Shown: positions 48,250 to 59,975 of the stretch, one piece after another
Layout: each line of letters begins with the position of its first letter
Numbering within the stretch: position 1 is the stretch's first letter
Assembly (NCBI GenBank): GCA_033060915.1
Contig: CM065393.1
Coordinates: 2,316,001-2,380,000, forward strand
DNA: 64,000 bases
Origin: Euryodendron excelsum
Lineage: Eukaryota > Streptophyta > Magnoliopsida > Ericales > Pentaphylacaceae
Direction of reading: 5' to 3'
Position numbers and translations under genes: made by a program
The notes under the pieces: model-generated
Database searches by the model: none
Told to the model about the DNA's origin: nothing
Seen by the model: only the letters and a program-made list of their open reading frames with translations

Positions 48250-50152
48250 TGTTAAACCAGGTGGCAACCCAAGAGGGGGGGTGAATTGGGTTTATAATTA
48301 AAAATTAAAATTTAAAATAATCCAATACACTTAATTTCCAAGAGGTGAGATGCAATAGAAAAGATATAAAATATTAATCTAGTTAAGTAATGAACAAGCT
48401 AAGATATGATTAATGTGAGATTAGTACAAATGATTCAAGTGTGTGTGTGTATCTCAAGTATATCAAGACTATATATAAGAAAGATATTAAGTAAGATATA
48501 AAGAGAGAAAAGAGAAGAGATCAAACACAACGATTTAAAGTGGTTCTGTTGGCTCCTCTGATGCCAATCTTACGTCCACCTCCAAGGCTCCATCCTTGGG
48601 CAAATCCACTATTCTTCAAATAGCTTGTCCGGTTGCTAGCAAACCTTTACACCAAGTGTTTTGTTCCAAAAACACTAAAAAAAATAACCCTTTGTTTTGC
48701 TCTCCAAAATAAAGCACCAAGAGGATCTTTTTCTCCAAGTGTTCCTCTCAATCACTCAAGAAATAAATCACAAAGGTTTAGTAGCCCTTTTACAAATGAT
48801 GGAGGGAAGTTAAATCTCACAACAATAGATACAAAACTCTCAAGAATTGAATAAAACAATGAAGCTCAAAGATAAAATGGAATGATGAAGAAGTAAAGCT
48901 CAAAACTTGAAAATCTTGATGAATATCACTTTCTATGCTCAATGTTTGTAATCTCTTGTGTGTACTTGTTTCTCTTGTGTATCTCTATTTATAGATGAAG
49001 AGTAGTAAATTATTTGCAGCTTAAAATCAACTTCTAGTCGTTGGAGAGGTTTGAACACATTTCTTACCGTTTGAACAAAGTTGCTGCCAGATTTCATATA
49101 TGATTGCTTTTGTTCCTCCTCAATTTTCTCCTTGATAACATTCGAATTTGCAAATGTTTATAAGAGACAAGTTGTAGATATGAAGTCATCTTTTCAAAAT
49201 CTCAAGAATCATGTCGATCCAACGGTCAGATCAAAAGTTATCATCAAAATACTCAAGCTGTCTCCCAGTTGGCATGTTTGAATTTCTGCAGAGTTGTCTT
49301 CATTTTCACCTCAATTTTCTCCATTATAACGTTTGAATTTGAAAATGTCTATAAGATAACAGTTGTAGTGATAGAAGTCAACTTTTCAGACCTGCAATAA
49401 TTATGTTGATTCAATGGTCAGATCAAAAGTTATCATCAAAATACTCAAGCTGTCTCCCAGTTGGCATATTTAAATTTCTACAGAATTGTCTTCACTTCCA
49501 CCTCAATTTTCTTCCTTATAACGTTTGAATTTGAAAATGGCTATAAGATAAAAGTTGTAACCCTGGAAGTCATATTTTTAGATCAATAAGAATCATAGAT
49601 ATTCAATGGTTAGATAAAAAATAATGATAAAATTATTCAAGCTATCTAGCAGTTATCATATTTTGAACTTCTACTCCAATATGTCACTTTCCAGCTCAAT
49701 TTTGTCCCATAAGACATTCTATTCACGAAACCCTCATAAAATATCGTTTATAGAAATTTGAGTTTTATTTCTAATACCATAAAAATTAGATTAATCCAAC
49801 GGTTGGATCAAAATTTATATACATAATACTAAAACTATCTCTAATAAGCTTTCTTACAATTATCTTTGACTTAGTCTTTTTCTTCATGCTATGCATTCCT
49901 TTTAAGTCCAAGACTAACAATAACTTCAAGAAATATTAGATAATTAACATTTAAAATATAAATAAAAAATTAAGTGATTTATCATTGAAATGCATAATAT
50001 ATTTAAATGTTTAACATAAAAAAATTTTAAAAATATTAACTCATACATCAAACATACTTTATTAAGAATTCTTGAGATTAACCAAATTTTAATTATTAAA
50101 CCATTTATATTTGTTATCATCGAAATCAATTAATGAAAACTTGAGGCTAACA
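48250..50152 (-). repeat. 3' LTR of the copia element, 1,903 bp
   Basis: It is bounded by tgttaaacc (plus-strand left end) and gaggctaaca (right end). The right 500 bp match 54784-55284 closely. It contains the ggcaacccaagagggg segment of a kind common in plant copia LTRs, and four 191-bp tandem units. Confidence 0.92.
49080..49860. repeat. Four tandem units of about 191 bp in the copia LTR
   Basis: caattttctcc-type phrases recur at about 49122, 49313, 49504 and 49696, each followed by ataac/aagac, gaatttg and atcaaaagttat segments. The fourth unit is the most diverged. The deletion joint of the 5' LTR falls in this fourth unit. Confidence 0.85.
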
Positions 50153-50172
50153 ATCTTCCCCTTTTTAATGAT
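50153..50172 (-). other. Polypurine tract of the copia element
   Basis: aaaaaggggaagat lies directly before the 3' LTR on the minus strand, the expected plus-strand priming site. Confidence 0.75.
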
Positions 50173-50405
50173 GACAACTATTAATTATTTTGAAACATAT
50201 ATGGGGTAATTATCTCAAGATTTTGTAAAAAAAAATTATGTCTCCCCCTCACTACTTGACTTCTCCTAATAAGTCAATATTTATATCTCAATCTCTTTTA
50301 GAACCACTATATTTCTCCCCCTTTGTCATCAACAAAAAGTAACATAGTAAATAAGTACATGCTTCCCCTGAAAAAATGAGAATAAAAGTCATTAATATCA
50401 AGTAT

Positions 50406-53400
50406 TTATATAATAGGATTAGACATACCAAGTTCTCTTCTTATAAAATAAAATCTATCTTCACTTAGGGGTTTTGTGAAAATATCAGCCAATTGATGGT
50501 CAGTGTTAACAAATTCAAGAACAATATCACCCTTTTGAACATGATCTCTTATAAAATGATGTCGAATTTCAATATGTTTAGTTCTAGAATGTTGGATTGG
50601 ATTTTTAGACAAGTTAATAACACTAGTATTATCACATCTAATAGGAATATGATCAAACTGTCATCCAAAATCTTCTAATTGTTGTTTCATCTATAAAATT
50701 TGAGCACAACAACTTCCAGCCGCAATATATTTAGCTTCGGCAGTGGATAAAACAACCTAATTTTGTTTCTTACTAAACTATGAGATTAAAGAGTGTTCAA
50801 GAAATTGACACTCGCCACTAGTATTTTTTATATCAATTTTACTACTAGCATAGTCTGCATCAGAATATCCAACTAAGTTAAAAGATATGTCTTTAGGATT
50901 CCACAATCCTATATTTTGTGTTCCTAATAGATAACGAAATATTCTTTTGACAGCAGTAAGATGTGATTATTTGGGGCATGATTGAAATCGAGCACACATG
51001 CACACACACTAAACATGATATCGAGTCTACTAGCAGTTAAGTAAAGTAATGAGCCAATCATACCTCGGTATTTCTTTTCATCTACCGGCTTACTATTTTC
51101 ATCTTTGTCAAAATTTGTAGTAGTACCCATTGGAGTCTTAATAGGCTTTAAGTTCTTCATTTCAAACCTTTTTAATAAATCCTTTATGTACTTGGATTGA
51201 TTGATGAAAATACCTACCTTAAATTGCTTAATTTGGAGTCCAAGAAAGAAATTTAATTCTCCCATCATACTCATTTCAAATTCTTCCTGCATACATTTAG
51301 AAAATCTTTGCACATCTCTTCATTAGTAGCACCAAAAATAATATCATTAACATATATTTGCACTACTGACATGTCATGATCTTTAGATTTTATAAAAAGA
51401 ATAGTATCAATTTTTCCTTTTGAAAAATCATTGTCAATAAAAAATTTACTTAATCTTTCATACCATGCTCTAGAAGCTTGTTTTAAACCATATAAAGCTT
51501 TTGTAAGTTTGAAAATGTAATTTGGAAAATCATGATTTTGAAAACTAGGAAGTTGTTCAACATAAACCTTTTTTGAAATATAGACATTTAAAAATGCGCT
51601 TTTAACATCCATTTGGTAAACTTTGAAATTATTAAAACATGCAAATGTAAGCAACATTCTAATAGCTTCAAATCGAGCTACGGGTGCAAATGTTTCTTCA
51701 AAATTAATTCATTCTTCTTGGTTGTAATCTTGAACTACCAATCGAGCTTTATTTCTAATAACAACTCCAGATTCATCAATTTTGTTTCTAAAAACCCATT
51801 TTGTACCAATCACAGAATAATTATTAGGTCTTGGAACTAAAGTCCAAACCTTATTTCTTTCAAATTGATTTAACTCTTCTTGCATAGCTAAGATTCAACT
51901 TTCATCATTTTTAGCCTCTTTAAAACATTTAGGTTCAATTTGAGATAAAAATGCTAAATTACCACAAATATTACGGAGAGAAGAACGAGTTTTTATACCT
52001 TGCGAGGGATTACCAATAATCAACTCTTTAGGATGATTGTGTGCATACCTTCAGTCTTTTGGGAAGTCTTGTGCATTTTCTTTGGATCCTTCTTCATTTG
52101 GAGGAAACTCAGTTGAACTTTTTCCTTAATTCTTTTCTATGAAAGATTACTTTAAAGATCCATCTTCTCTTTCAATAATGGTAAGATCTTTCATACTTTG
52201 TTCAATATTTATATCATCATCACTTGCAATTTTTTTAGAAGAAACATTGTTAAATTCATCAAATGCTACATGAATAGATTCTTCCACCACTAAGGTTCTT
52301 TTGTTAAAAACTTTATAAGCTTTACTAGATATAGAATACCCAAGAAATATGTCCTCATCGGATTTAGCATCAAATTTACCCAAATTATTTTTGTTATTAT
52401 TCAAAACAAAACATTTACATTCAAAAGCATGGAAATAACTAATATTAGGTTTTCTTCCTTTTCAAAATTCATATGGGGTTTTCTTAAGAATAGACCTAAT
52501 CATAGCACGATTTATAACATAGCAAGCAGTATTAACGGCTTCAGCCCAAAAATATTTTGGTAGATTATTTCACATAACATTGTTCTAGCCATTTCTTCAA
52601 GAGGTCTATTTTTTCTTTCTACTACACCATTTTCTTGTGGTGTTCTTAGTACCGAAAAATTATGTTCAAAACCATTTTCATCACAATATTTGTCAAATTG
52701 TAAATTGTCAAATTCACTACCATGATCACTTCTAATAGTTATAATTGTAAAACCTTTTTCATTTTGAACTTTTCTACAAATTTTACTGAAGTGTATAATG
52801 CATCATCTTTATGTGCAAGAAAAAATGTCCATATATATATTGAATAATCATCAACAATGATAAGTGCATATTGCTTTCCACCCAAACTAATTGTCCTAAT
52901 TGGACCAAATAAATCCATATGTAATAATTGTAATGGTCTAGAGGTAGAAATAATATTTTTAGATTTAAAAGAAGTTCTAGTTTGTTTTTCTTTTTAACAT
53001 GCATCACAAAGTTTATCTTGTTCAAATTTGATTTTTGGTAGTCCAATAACTAAAACATTTTTAGAAAGTTTTGAAATTAAATCCATGCTAGTATGTGCAA
53101 GCCTTCTATACCATAATCAATTACTATCACTCATAGCTGAAAAACATTTTACATCACTAGAAGATATATCATTAAGATCAATGACGTATACATTTTCATA
53201 CCTATAACCAACAAATAATATTTTATTATCTATGATATTTTCTATTATGCAATGAGTATTTTCAAAAATAACTCTATTTCCTTTATCACATAATTGGCTA
53301 ATACTAATCAAATTATGTTTCAAACCTTCAACAAGAAAAACATTTTCAATAATAGGAAAATGACTTTTACCGATACTCTCAATACCAATAATCTTTCATT

Positions 53401-53460
53401 TGTTATTGTCTCCAAATGTCACATATCCCCCATCTTTGGGTACTAGAGTTGTAAACATTA
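50406..53460 (-). pseudogene. copia pol pseudogene (integrase, RT, RNase H)
   Basis: From the right: a [17 protein letters not shown] pre-integrase segment; LWYRRLAHTSMDLI, where the usual zinc-binding H of LWHRRLGH is Y; then LLHMDLFGP of the integrase core and a stop-riddled stretch. RT is at 51657-51271 with QMDVKSAFLN and ALYGLKQASRAWY, but the catalytic YVDD is YVND (Asn codon at 51346-51348). RNase H ends with QLADIFTKPLSEDRF and LGMSNP at 50406. Several in-frame stops and shifts (for example near 53120, 52990, 50930) show decay. It cannot support transposition. Confidence 0.92.
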
Positions 53461-53546
53461 ATTTTTCACTCGTCATATGCCTTGAGCAAGCACTATCAAA
53501 AAACTATCTTGCTCTTTTGGATTTTAGGTGAACCTACAAAAACAAA

Positions 53547-54782
53547 TTAACAATTGATTTTTGGTACCCAAACTTTCTTGGGGCCATGAATGTTAGTTTT
53601 AAAGTTACTTGAACTCACAATTTTCTTAGGAATCCAAACTTGTTTGACACCAACATATATATTTTTTTGAAGTGGGCAAGAATATGATTGATGACCTTTC
53701 TTATGGCAATAATAACAAGAAAAGTGTAGATTACTAGATGATGTTGTTTTAAAGAAATTTTTGTAAAACTTTTGCTTTTGAAAATGATTGTAACCAATTC
53801 CAATTTTATCAAAAACACAGTTTTGTTTTCCAAGTAACATATCCAAATTTTCTCTTCCTTTTACAAACTTTGAAAGAGTATTATTCAATTCGTCAACTTT
53901 TATTTTCAAAGTATTATTTTCATTTTTCAAATCATTTGAAATTTTAAGTTTTGAATATAAGTCTTCAACATTCTTTTTCAAAATTTCATTTTCATTTTTC
54001 AAAGATTCATTTTCTTGAGAGAGAGAAGAAATAATCTTTTTAAGGGCTAAATTTTTTATGTCTAATTTTTTAAGATCAACATGTAATTTCCCAAAAGCAT
54101 TTTGTAATTATTCATAAGAAAAATGTTCATTAAAAGTATCACATTCCTTTGCCATTAAGCATAGGTTGACAACTCCATTATCGCTTTCTTCAAAACTACT
54201 ATCATCACTTTCTCCCCAAGCCGCTACCATAACTTTCTTTTTGTCATTTTTTCTTGAATTTTTGAGTTGAGGACGCTTGAATTTTACGTAACCCGGTCTT
54301 TTGCATTCATAACAAATTATTGTATCCTTTTTGTTACCTTCTTCTTTTGCTCCATCATTATTTGAAACTTTTCGTTCGGCTTGCTTCTTCTTTCTTAAGA
54401 ATCTTTTGAATTTTTTTGTAATCATGGCAAGCTCCTCATCTTTATTGCTAGTTTCTCCATCATTTCTATCAAATATGGAGGAAGTGGTGGATGATTTCAA
54501 TGCTATGTTTTTTTTCTTTTTGTTTTCATCGTCATCCATTCTCATGGTAAGCTCGTGAGTCATGAGTGAACCCAAGAGCTCATCCAAGCTAAGTCTCATG
54601 AGATCTTTGGCTTCTTGTATTGCAGTTACTTTCGGCTCCCAACTCCTTGGTAAAGACCTGAGAATCTTTCTCACCATTTCAACATTAGTATAACATTTAC
54701 AAAGAGATTTCAAGACATTTATAATATCAGTAAATCTATTAAACATATCGGAAATAGACTCCTCTTGATTCATTTTAAACAA
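53547..54782 (-). pseudogene. copia gag pseudogene, 5' end deleted
   Basis: Two open blocks (54782-54108 and 54002-53547) belong to one gag. The first has the UBN2-type core (MNQEESISDMFNRF, LPRSWEPKVTAIQEAKDL), a basic stretch and a broken zinc knuckle (CYECKRPGYVKFKRP: the expected His and last Cys are Tyr and Arg). The second has a coiled coil of about 70 residues and an intact CCHC knuckle (CYYCHKKGHQSYSC), then KVWVPK. The N-terminal part is missing; the frame abuts LTR sequence directly at about 54783. Confidence 0.88.
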
Positions 54783-54783
54783 T

Positions 54784-55284
54784 TCATATTTATGAACTTC
54801 TACTCCAATGTGTCACCTTTCAACTCAGTTTTGTTCTATAAGACATTCTATTCACAAAATCCTCATAAAATAATGTTTATAAGAATTTGAGTCTTATTTT
54901 CAATGCCATAAAAATCAAATCAATCCAACGGTTAGATCAAAAGTTATATACATAATACTAAAACTATCTCCAATGAGCTTTCTTACAATTATCTTTGACT
55001 TAGTCTTCTTCTTCTTCATGCTATGCATTCCTTTTAAGTCCAAGACTAATAATAACTTCAAGAAATATTAGATAATTAACATTTAAAATATAAATAAAAA
55101 ATTAAGTGATTTATCATTAAAATGCATAATATATTTAAATGTTTAACATAAAAATTCTTTAAAAATCTTAACTCATACATTAAACATACTTTATTATGAA
55201 ATCTTGAGATTAACTAAAGTTTAATCATTAAACCATTTATATTTGTTATCATCAAAATCAATTAATGAAAACTTGAGGCTAACA
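54784..55284 (-). repeat. Truncated 5' LTR of the copia element
   Basis: 501 bp are near-identical to 49660-50152, including agacattctattcac and aaaatataaataaaaaatt. The remaining 1.4 kb expected from the 3' LTR are absent at the junction with gag. Confidence 0.9.
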
Positions 55285-55289
55285 TCATA

Positions 55290-58154
55290 TTATCCAACAG
55301 CGATGCCAAGACTACTGCATACTATTTACTGTGTGTGTTTTTTTTCATTTTGTGTCTCTTTCTGCTCCTTTTCTATATGTGTTCATTTTTTTAATGTGTT
55401 TTTTTTAATTTTTTATGTGTTTATCATAAATTTGAGATGAGATTGGATGAATAAGGAGATACAACTTAAAATAAATTGTGAATGAATAGTTACACACGCA
55501 TCGCTTATGCCTACCCTTTAGTATATTAGAATAGATTTACTCAAATTTTGCTCTCAAGTTTCAAGTAAGTCTCAAGTGTAAAAGTGCTCTATAACCATTT
55601 TGTTATATCTCATTGAGTCATTTATTTTTCATATATTTATAGTTTTTATTCTTTTATATTATATTATTATTGTCTATAGGAATTAATAAAATAAAATAGA
55701 TTATGGGGAATTTAATGATTATGAAAATGTGCATACATCTCCATCAATTATATTATAATCCATGATATGTTTTACTTCTGACATTTTAGAATATTTAAAA
55801 ACATAAAAAATTACAAAATAAAATTTTGATGAAATTGTAACTAGTAAATACCTTAACAAACATTTATAAAATTAAAATGTAAATAACAAAACTCAACTAT
55901 AATTAGATAAATCACAACAAAGTAATTTGGCTAGATTTTTTTATGATTATACACGTGTGTGAAATTTAGTTGTATAATATCTTGTTAATGAGTAACATCC
56001 ACTTATTTTTTTTTTTTCTGAATGATAAAACATGCTTATACTCCTCAACTTCAAGAAAATTTAAAAAAATACTACTATAACTAACCTAATAAAAAGATTT
56101 GGTGAAGCAATGTAAGAATTAAAAAATTATTTGTAAAATTTACAAGAAAGAAATTTGTTTAATATCTCATTTGTGAAGAATAAGACAAAGTTTAGAATAT
56201 CAATGCATAACTATACATTTTTATGGTAGTGACAGAAATTAAACAAAACAAATAATTGTGTGTATAACTACAGAATATCTATATATTGGTTGGTTATTAA
56301 GGGAAGCATTAGGATTGGATTTTGAAAAATAAAATTTCTCAATAAGTTCAAATAATACAGGTTGTAATGATTAGCTTGTACACTACCTTAAACAAATGTC
56401 AGATTTACCTTATAGAAAATTATTTCATAATGAAGGCCAAATTGTACACTTCATTAAGGGGGTTTTTAAAAAATTTCTTTAGACAAATTTTTGTAAAAGA
56501 GTTTGAGGTAAACCTTTTTGAGAGGCTTAAGAGAATGTGATCTTTGGAAAAACAGTTTTTGAATAAAATTTTGAAAGAATTAGAGAAGTATGAAAACCCT
56601 TTTGCAATGTGATTTTGGAAATGAAAAAGATATTGGCTTAGTAAACCAATTTTTGGGAAAGTTTCTAAACCATTGTTGGAGAGTTTGTAAACCACATTTG
56701 AAAAGTTTTTTATGTAACTAGATATACAGCTTCACACAACGATCCAAAGGAGTTACTTCGGCTATACACTCAATTCGGTTTATAAGCATCCCCAATCGAA
56801 TATTCATGGCATCTCCTAATGCATGGCCTTAAAACTACTTCGATTCAAGTGCACAAAAATAGGAGTTGAAGAAGTGGAGAATGGAAAAAAAATGGAGCAT
56901 AGTTATTAGAATCGGATCGGGCCAACCTATTCAATAAAAAATCAAAAGGAACTAGTTGAGTGGTAGTTAATTTTAAAATTTTCGAAGGTAGCAAGGTAAC
57001 TTTGAAAATATTATAAGAAATGAGGCTGCCAAGTATTGAACCTGAGCCTTGAAGAGTTTTAATGCAATACATAGCCATTGATCCAGGTTGGATCTTGCAT
57101 TTATTGTTTTTATACTTAATATACTGGTGGTTTTGGCACCACGTTATCCATCAACTGAAAAGGCATTATGTACAACCAAAGCAATCCATTTCCAAAGCAA
57201 TACCTTCATAAACAAATTCTAATCAATACCAAAACACAAGACATGCATGCATATACTGCAGATGCTGGATATGTATAAAATAGAAACTTATATAATTCTT
57301 ATAAAAACCCCAAACTGGAGTATGATTATTGTTGCGCCATCATAACAAGTAATTCAGTTCAATGAATGAAAAGAGTGCATCTGGAAAAGGTTTTATTTAC
57401 ACTTGATTTGATATTTTTACAATATGGAAAAAAATAGAGAATGATTCTATAAATAACTGCATTATAGTATAAGATAAGGAGGACCTTCTTGGAATTATTG
57501 AATGCCAATTCAAGTTTTTAATCCAAATCTTGCTTCAAGACATGCAAGCATAATCGTCAAAACTTTTAATATTACTCTTAATATGGAAAGGTTATCTAAG
57601 CTAATTATGAAAAAACATGACATCCCAAGTAACTTAATGGCATAGTATCTGAAAAAAATGAACGGTATTAAAGAACCAAGCCAACTTCAATTGAAACATA
57701 TTCTCTTATGACGTCTAAAATCTAGGTTTCTTTATTTTCAATTGATTTCCTTTCTTCCCTTATTCACAAGCAAGTTCATGTTGATATAAAAAAAAAAATT
57801 GAATAACAGATAGCTTATAGTGGTTTACAAAAATAAATTAGCAATTGATTCAACAATGTTGAAGGCCACAAGAATTGCAGAAGTCAAGGAAAGTGTCATG
57901 AGTTTCTCACAAAATGCTACTTAAAGTCCGATAAGATAAGGCTCGCAATGACAAAGGAAAGACAAACCCAGTTCAGCAAATGGCTCATAAACAGTGTACA
58001 TAAACAATTACTAAAAAAAATCGGTTTCAACATCATAAATGCATATTCAAACCCTCTTACTCTATCCATTGTATTATTTATTCTGTGTACACAATTACAT
58101 ACATATTTATATTGAAGCAAAAAATTGAATTCAAACTAGCAAAATGTACATAAA
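55290..58154. other. Gene-free stretch with a possible Helitron 5' end and hAT-like end
   Basis: On the minus strand, tctattctaatatactaaag starting at 55535 resembles the Helitron-like starts at 41227 and 39062. At 56885 cagttatt-like catagttattagaatcgg begins a hAT-like terminal sequence. Open frames at 56420-56695, 56845-57078 and 57917-58120 have no recognisable domain. No gene was seen. Confidence 0.4.
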
Positions 58155-58334
58155 TGTAAGCACCCCATTTTTGCCCGCTCGGTAATTTCTGGCCCGACCG
58201 GATTTGGTTTCCAATATCACAACACATGTAAGCTCAAGATGAGCCTTTCAATCTCCAATCCAACCAACTGGTCGCTTTTCAGGTCCACAAGGATCCGCTG
58301 GAGCCTTGAGCACCATTATTCCAAGCAGTTTTCT

Positions 58335-58645
58335 GGACCGGGCGGTCCCGGAAACCAACGCCATCCAGGTAGCTTCCCGAGATCGGGTGATCTCGGAGAC
58401 CAACACCTCATCGAATTCCAGACGGTTCACTTTTGGCGCCTGCTAGCCCGCCAATGTAGAATGTCCGTCATTTGGTAGTTCTCCGAGACTGGGCGTTCTC
58501 GTAGACCAACACCACACTTCCAGGTAGCTTTCTAGGACCAGGCATTCTCAGGAACCAACACCACCCCTACAGGTAGCTCTCTAAGAATGGGCGTTCTTGG
58601 AGACCAACACCGCACAGGTAGTTTTTCGAGACCGGGCGGTCTCGA
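58335..58645 (+). repeat. Hairpin-unit array in U3 of LTR B (six units)
   Basis: Stems: 58335 ggacc/ggtcc, 58377 ccgagatc/gatctcgg, 58484 cgaga/tctcg, 58531 weak, 58583 aagaat/gttctt, 58626 tcgagacc/ggtctcga. The loop is gggc or gggt except in the weak unit, and each unit is followed by accaac(a/g)cc. Two units have 8-bp perfect stems of different sequence. Confidence 0.87.
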
Positions 58646-59149
58646 GAACCAACACCTAGGTCAACACTGGCGCCTGCTAGCCCGACTCGGTGAAAAATGA
58701 CCAAACTTGCCCCTTGGGCCTCTAGGCACGTTTTGGGAAAGTTCAAAATCCCTCAAAACGATAAGTCCATCCTTCCACAATGTTGTCAAACCATCAGGCG
58801 TCCCCCGCAAGCCATTTGGTCCAAATCTGGTCCTATTCCAGCTCACTCTGGTCAAAATGACCATTCTGCCCCTGAACGACTCAGCACGACACGAACCCCG
58901 CTGAACGGCGACAAACTCTCTCAAAACCATCCCTGAACAGCCCTACACGCCTAACACAATATACCAGACCATTCCTGACCATTTCCAGCCAACTCCGGTC
59001 AAAATGATCGTTTTGCCCCTGGGAGCCAAAAACGCCTCGAAACAGTACCGGCCTTAAGGTTTCGAGCAAAGAATTTCACCGCATGCCTTTGTTTAACCCA
59101 AGGAACACCCTACGACACTAAGCTCACATGACTCGATAAAAATTCCCTG

Positions 59150-59584
59150 GAGCGTCTCACAGACGCTCCGCTTAAGTTGTCTTTTCTCCCGATTCCCTGA
59201 TTATATCGCACCGTCAACCGACTTGAGAAACGCGTAAATCAGGGAATTCTCGAAAGCTCGTCCATAGATCTTTCCATTGATACGGTTCGATCGAATGGAT
59301 CACTTCCCGAAGCCCTCTATCGTACGATGTACAAACTATAACTTTCAGCAACCCCTGGAGCGTTTCGCAGACGCTCTGCCAAGGTTGACTTTTTCTTCAA
59401 TTCCCTAATCAAAACGCACCGTCAAACGACTTGAGAAATGCGTAAATTTGGGAATTCCAGAAAGTATTTCCAGAGGACTTTCCATCGGTACGGTCCGATC
59501 GAATAGATCGTTTCTCGAAGGCCTCGATCGCACAAAATGAAAACAGCCACTTTCAAACACCCACAGAGCGTATCACAGATGCTC
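59150..59584 (+). repeat. Three 208-bp units each with a gagcgtct palindrome (LTR B)
   Basis: Palindromes lie at 59150-59168 (gagcgtct cac agacgctc, perfect), 59358-59376 and 59566-59584, exactly 208 bp apart. They align one-to-one with the three in LTR A. Confidence 0.88.
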
Positions 59585-59967
59585 CGCGAAAGTGTCCTTT
59601 TTGGCACGCTTCCTGAGACGATATCACCCACCTCCAAACATAATTCAAACTTTTCAAAAACATAAAAGTTCATCGAAAGCACTAGGAGAACATCCCGAGT
59701 GCGACCGATTTCCTCGGAACCTTCCCGATTGACTCAATTATCGAGGCAAAGTTTAGACGAACCTTCCCGATGATGGAGCGTATGCTACATGCACTCAAAT
59801 TTTGATCAGATCGACCGACTTTCGATCAACGGTCCGGATATAACCAGTACACAGGGTGCCACGTGTTATTCTGGCAATGGAACAGTACCTGCGCATGTCC
59901 TACATGCGCATGGCCAAATTTTGGCCATGCACATGTAGCACATACGCCAGGTCTATTGCAGATTGCC

Positions 59968-59975
59968 TATAAATA
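59968..59975 (+). promoter_or_regulatory. TATA box of LTR B
   Basis: tataaata in a context shared with LTR A, preceded by repeated acatgcgca/catgcgcat phrases. Confidence 0.7.

Larger units (their letters stand above)
48250..55284 (-). mobile_element. Ty1/copia (SIRE-like) retrotransposon, 7,035 bp, defective
   Basis: Perfect target duplication TCATA at 48245-48249 and 55285-55289. On the minus strand the order is: 5' LTR remnant (55284-54784), gag, integrase, reverse transcriptase, RNase H, polypurine tract and full 3' LTR (50152-48250). LTR ends are tgttagcctc and ggtttaaca. About 1.4 kb of the 5' LTR, the primer site and the start of gag are missing, so this deletion followed insertion. 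The polyprotein is broken by stops. The SIRE-like call rests on gag with two zinc-knuckle regions, a long coiled coil and the KVWVPK phrase; it is inference. Confidence 0.92.
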
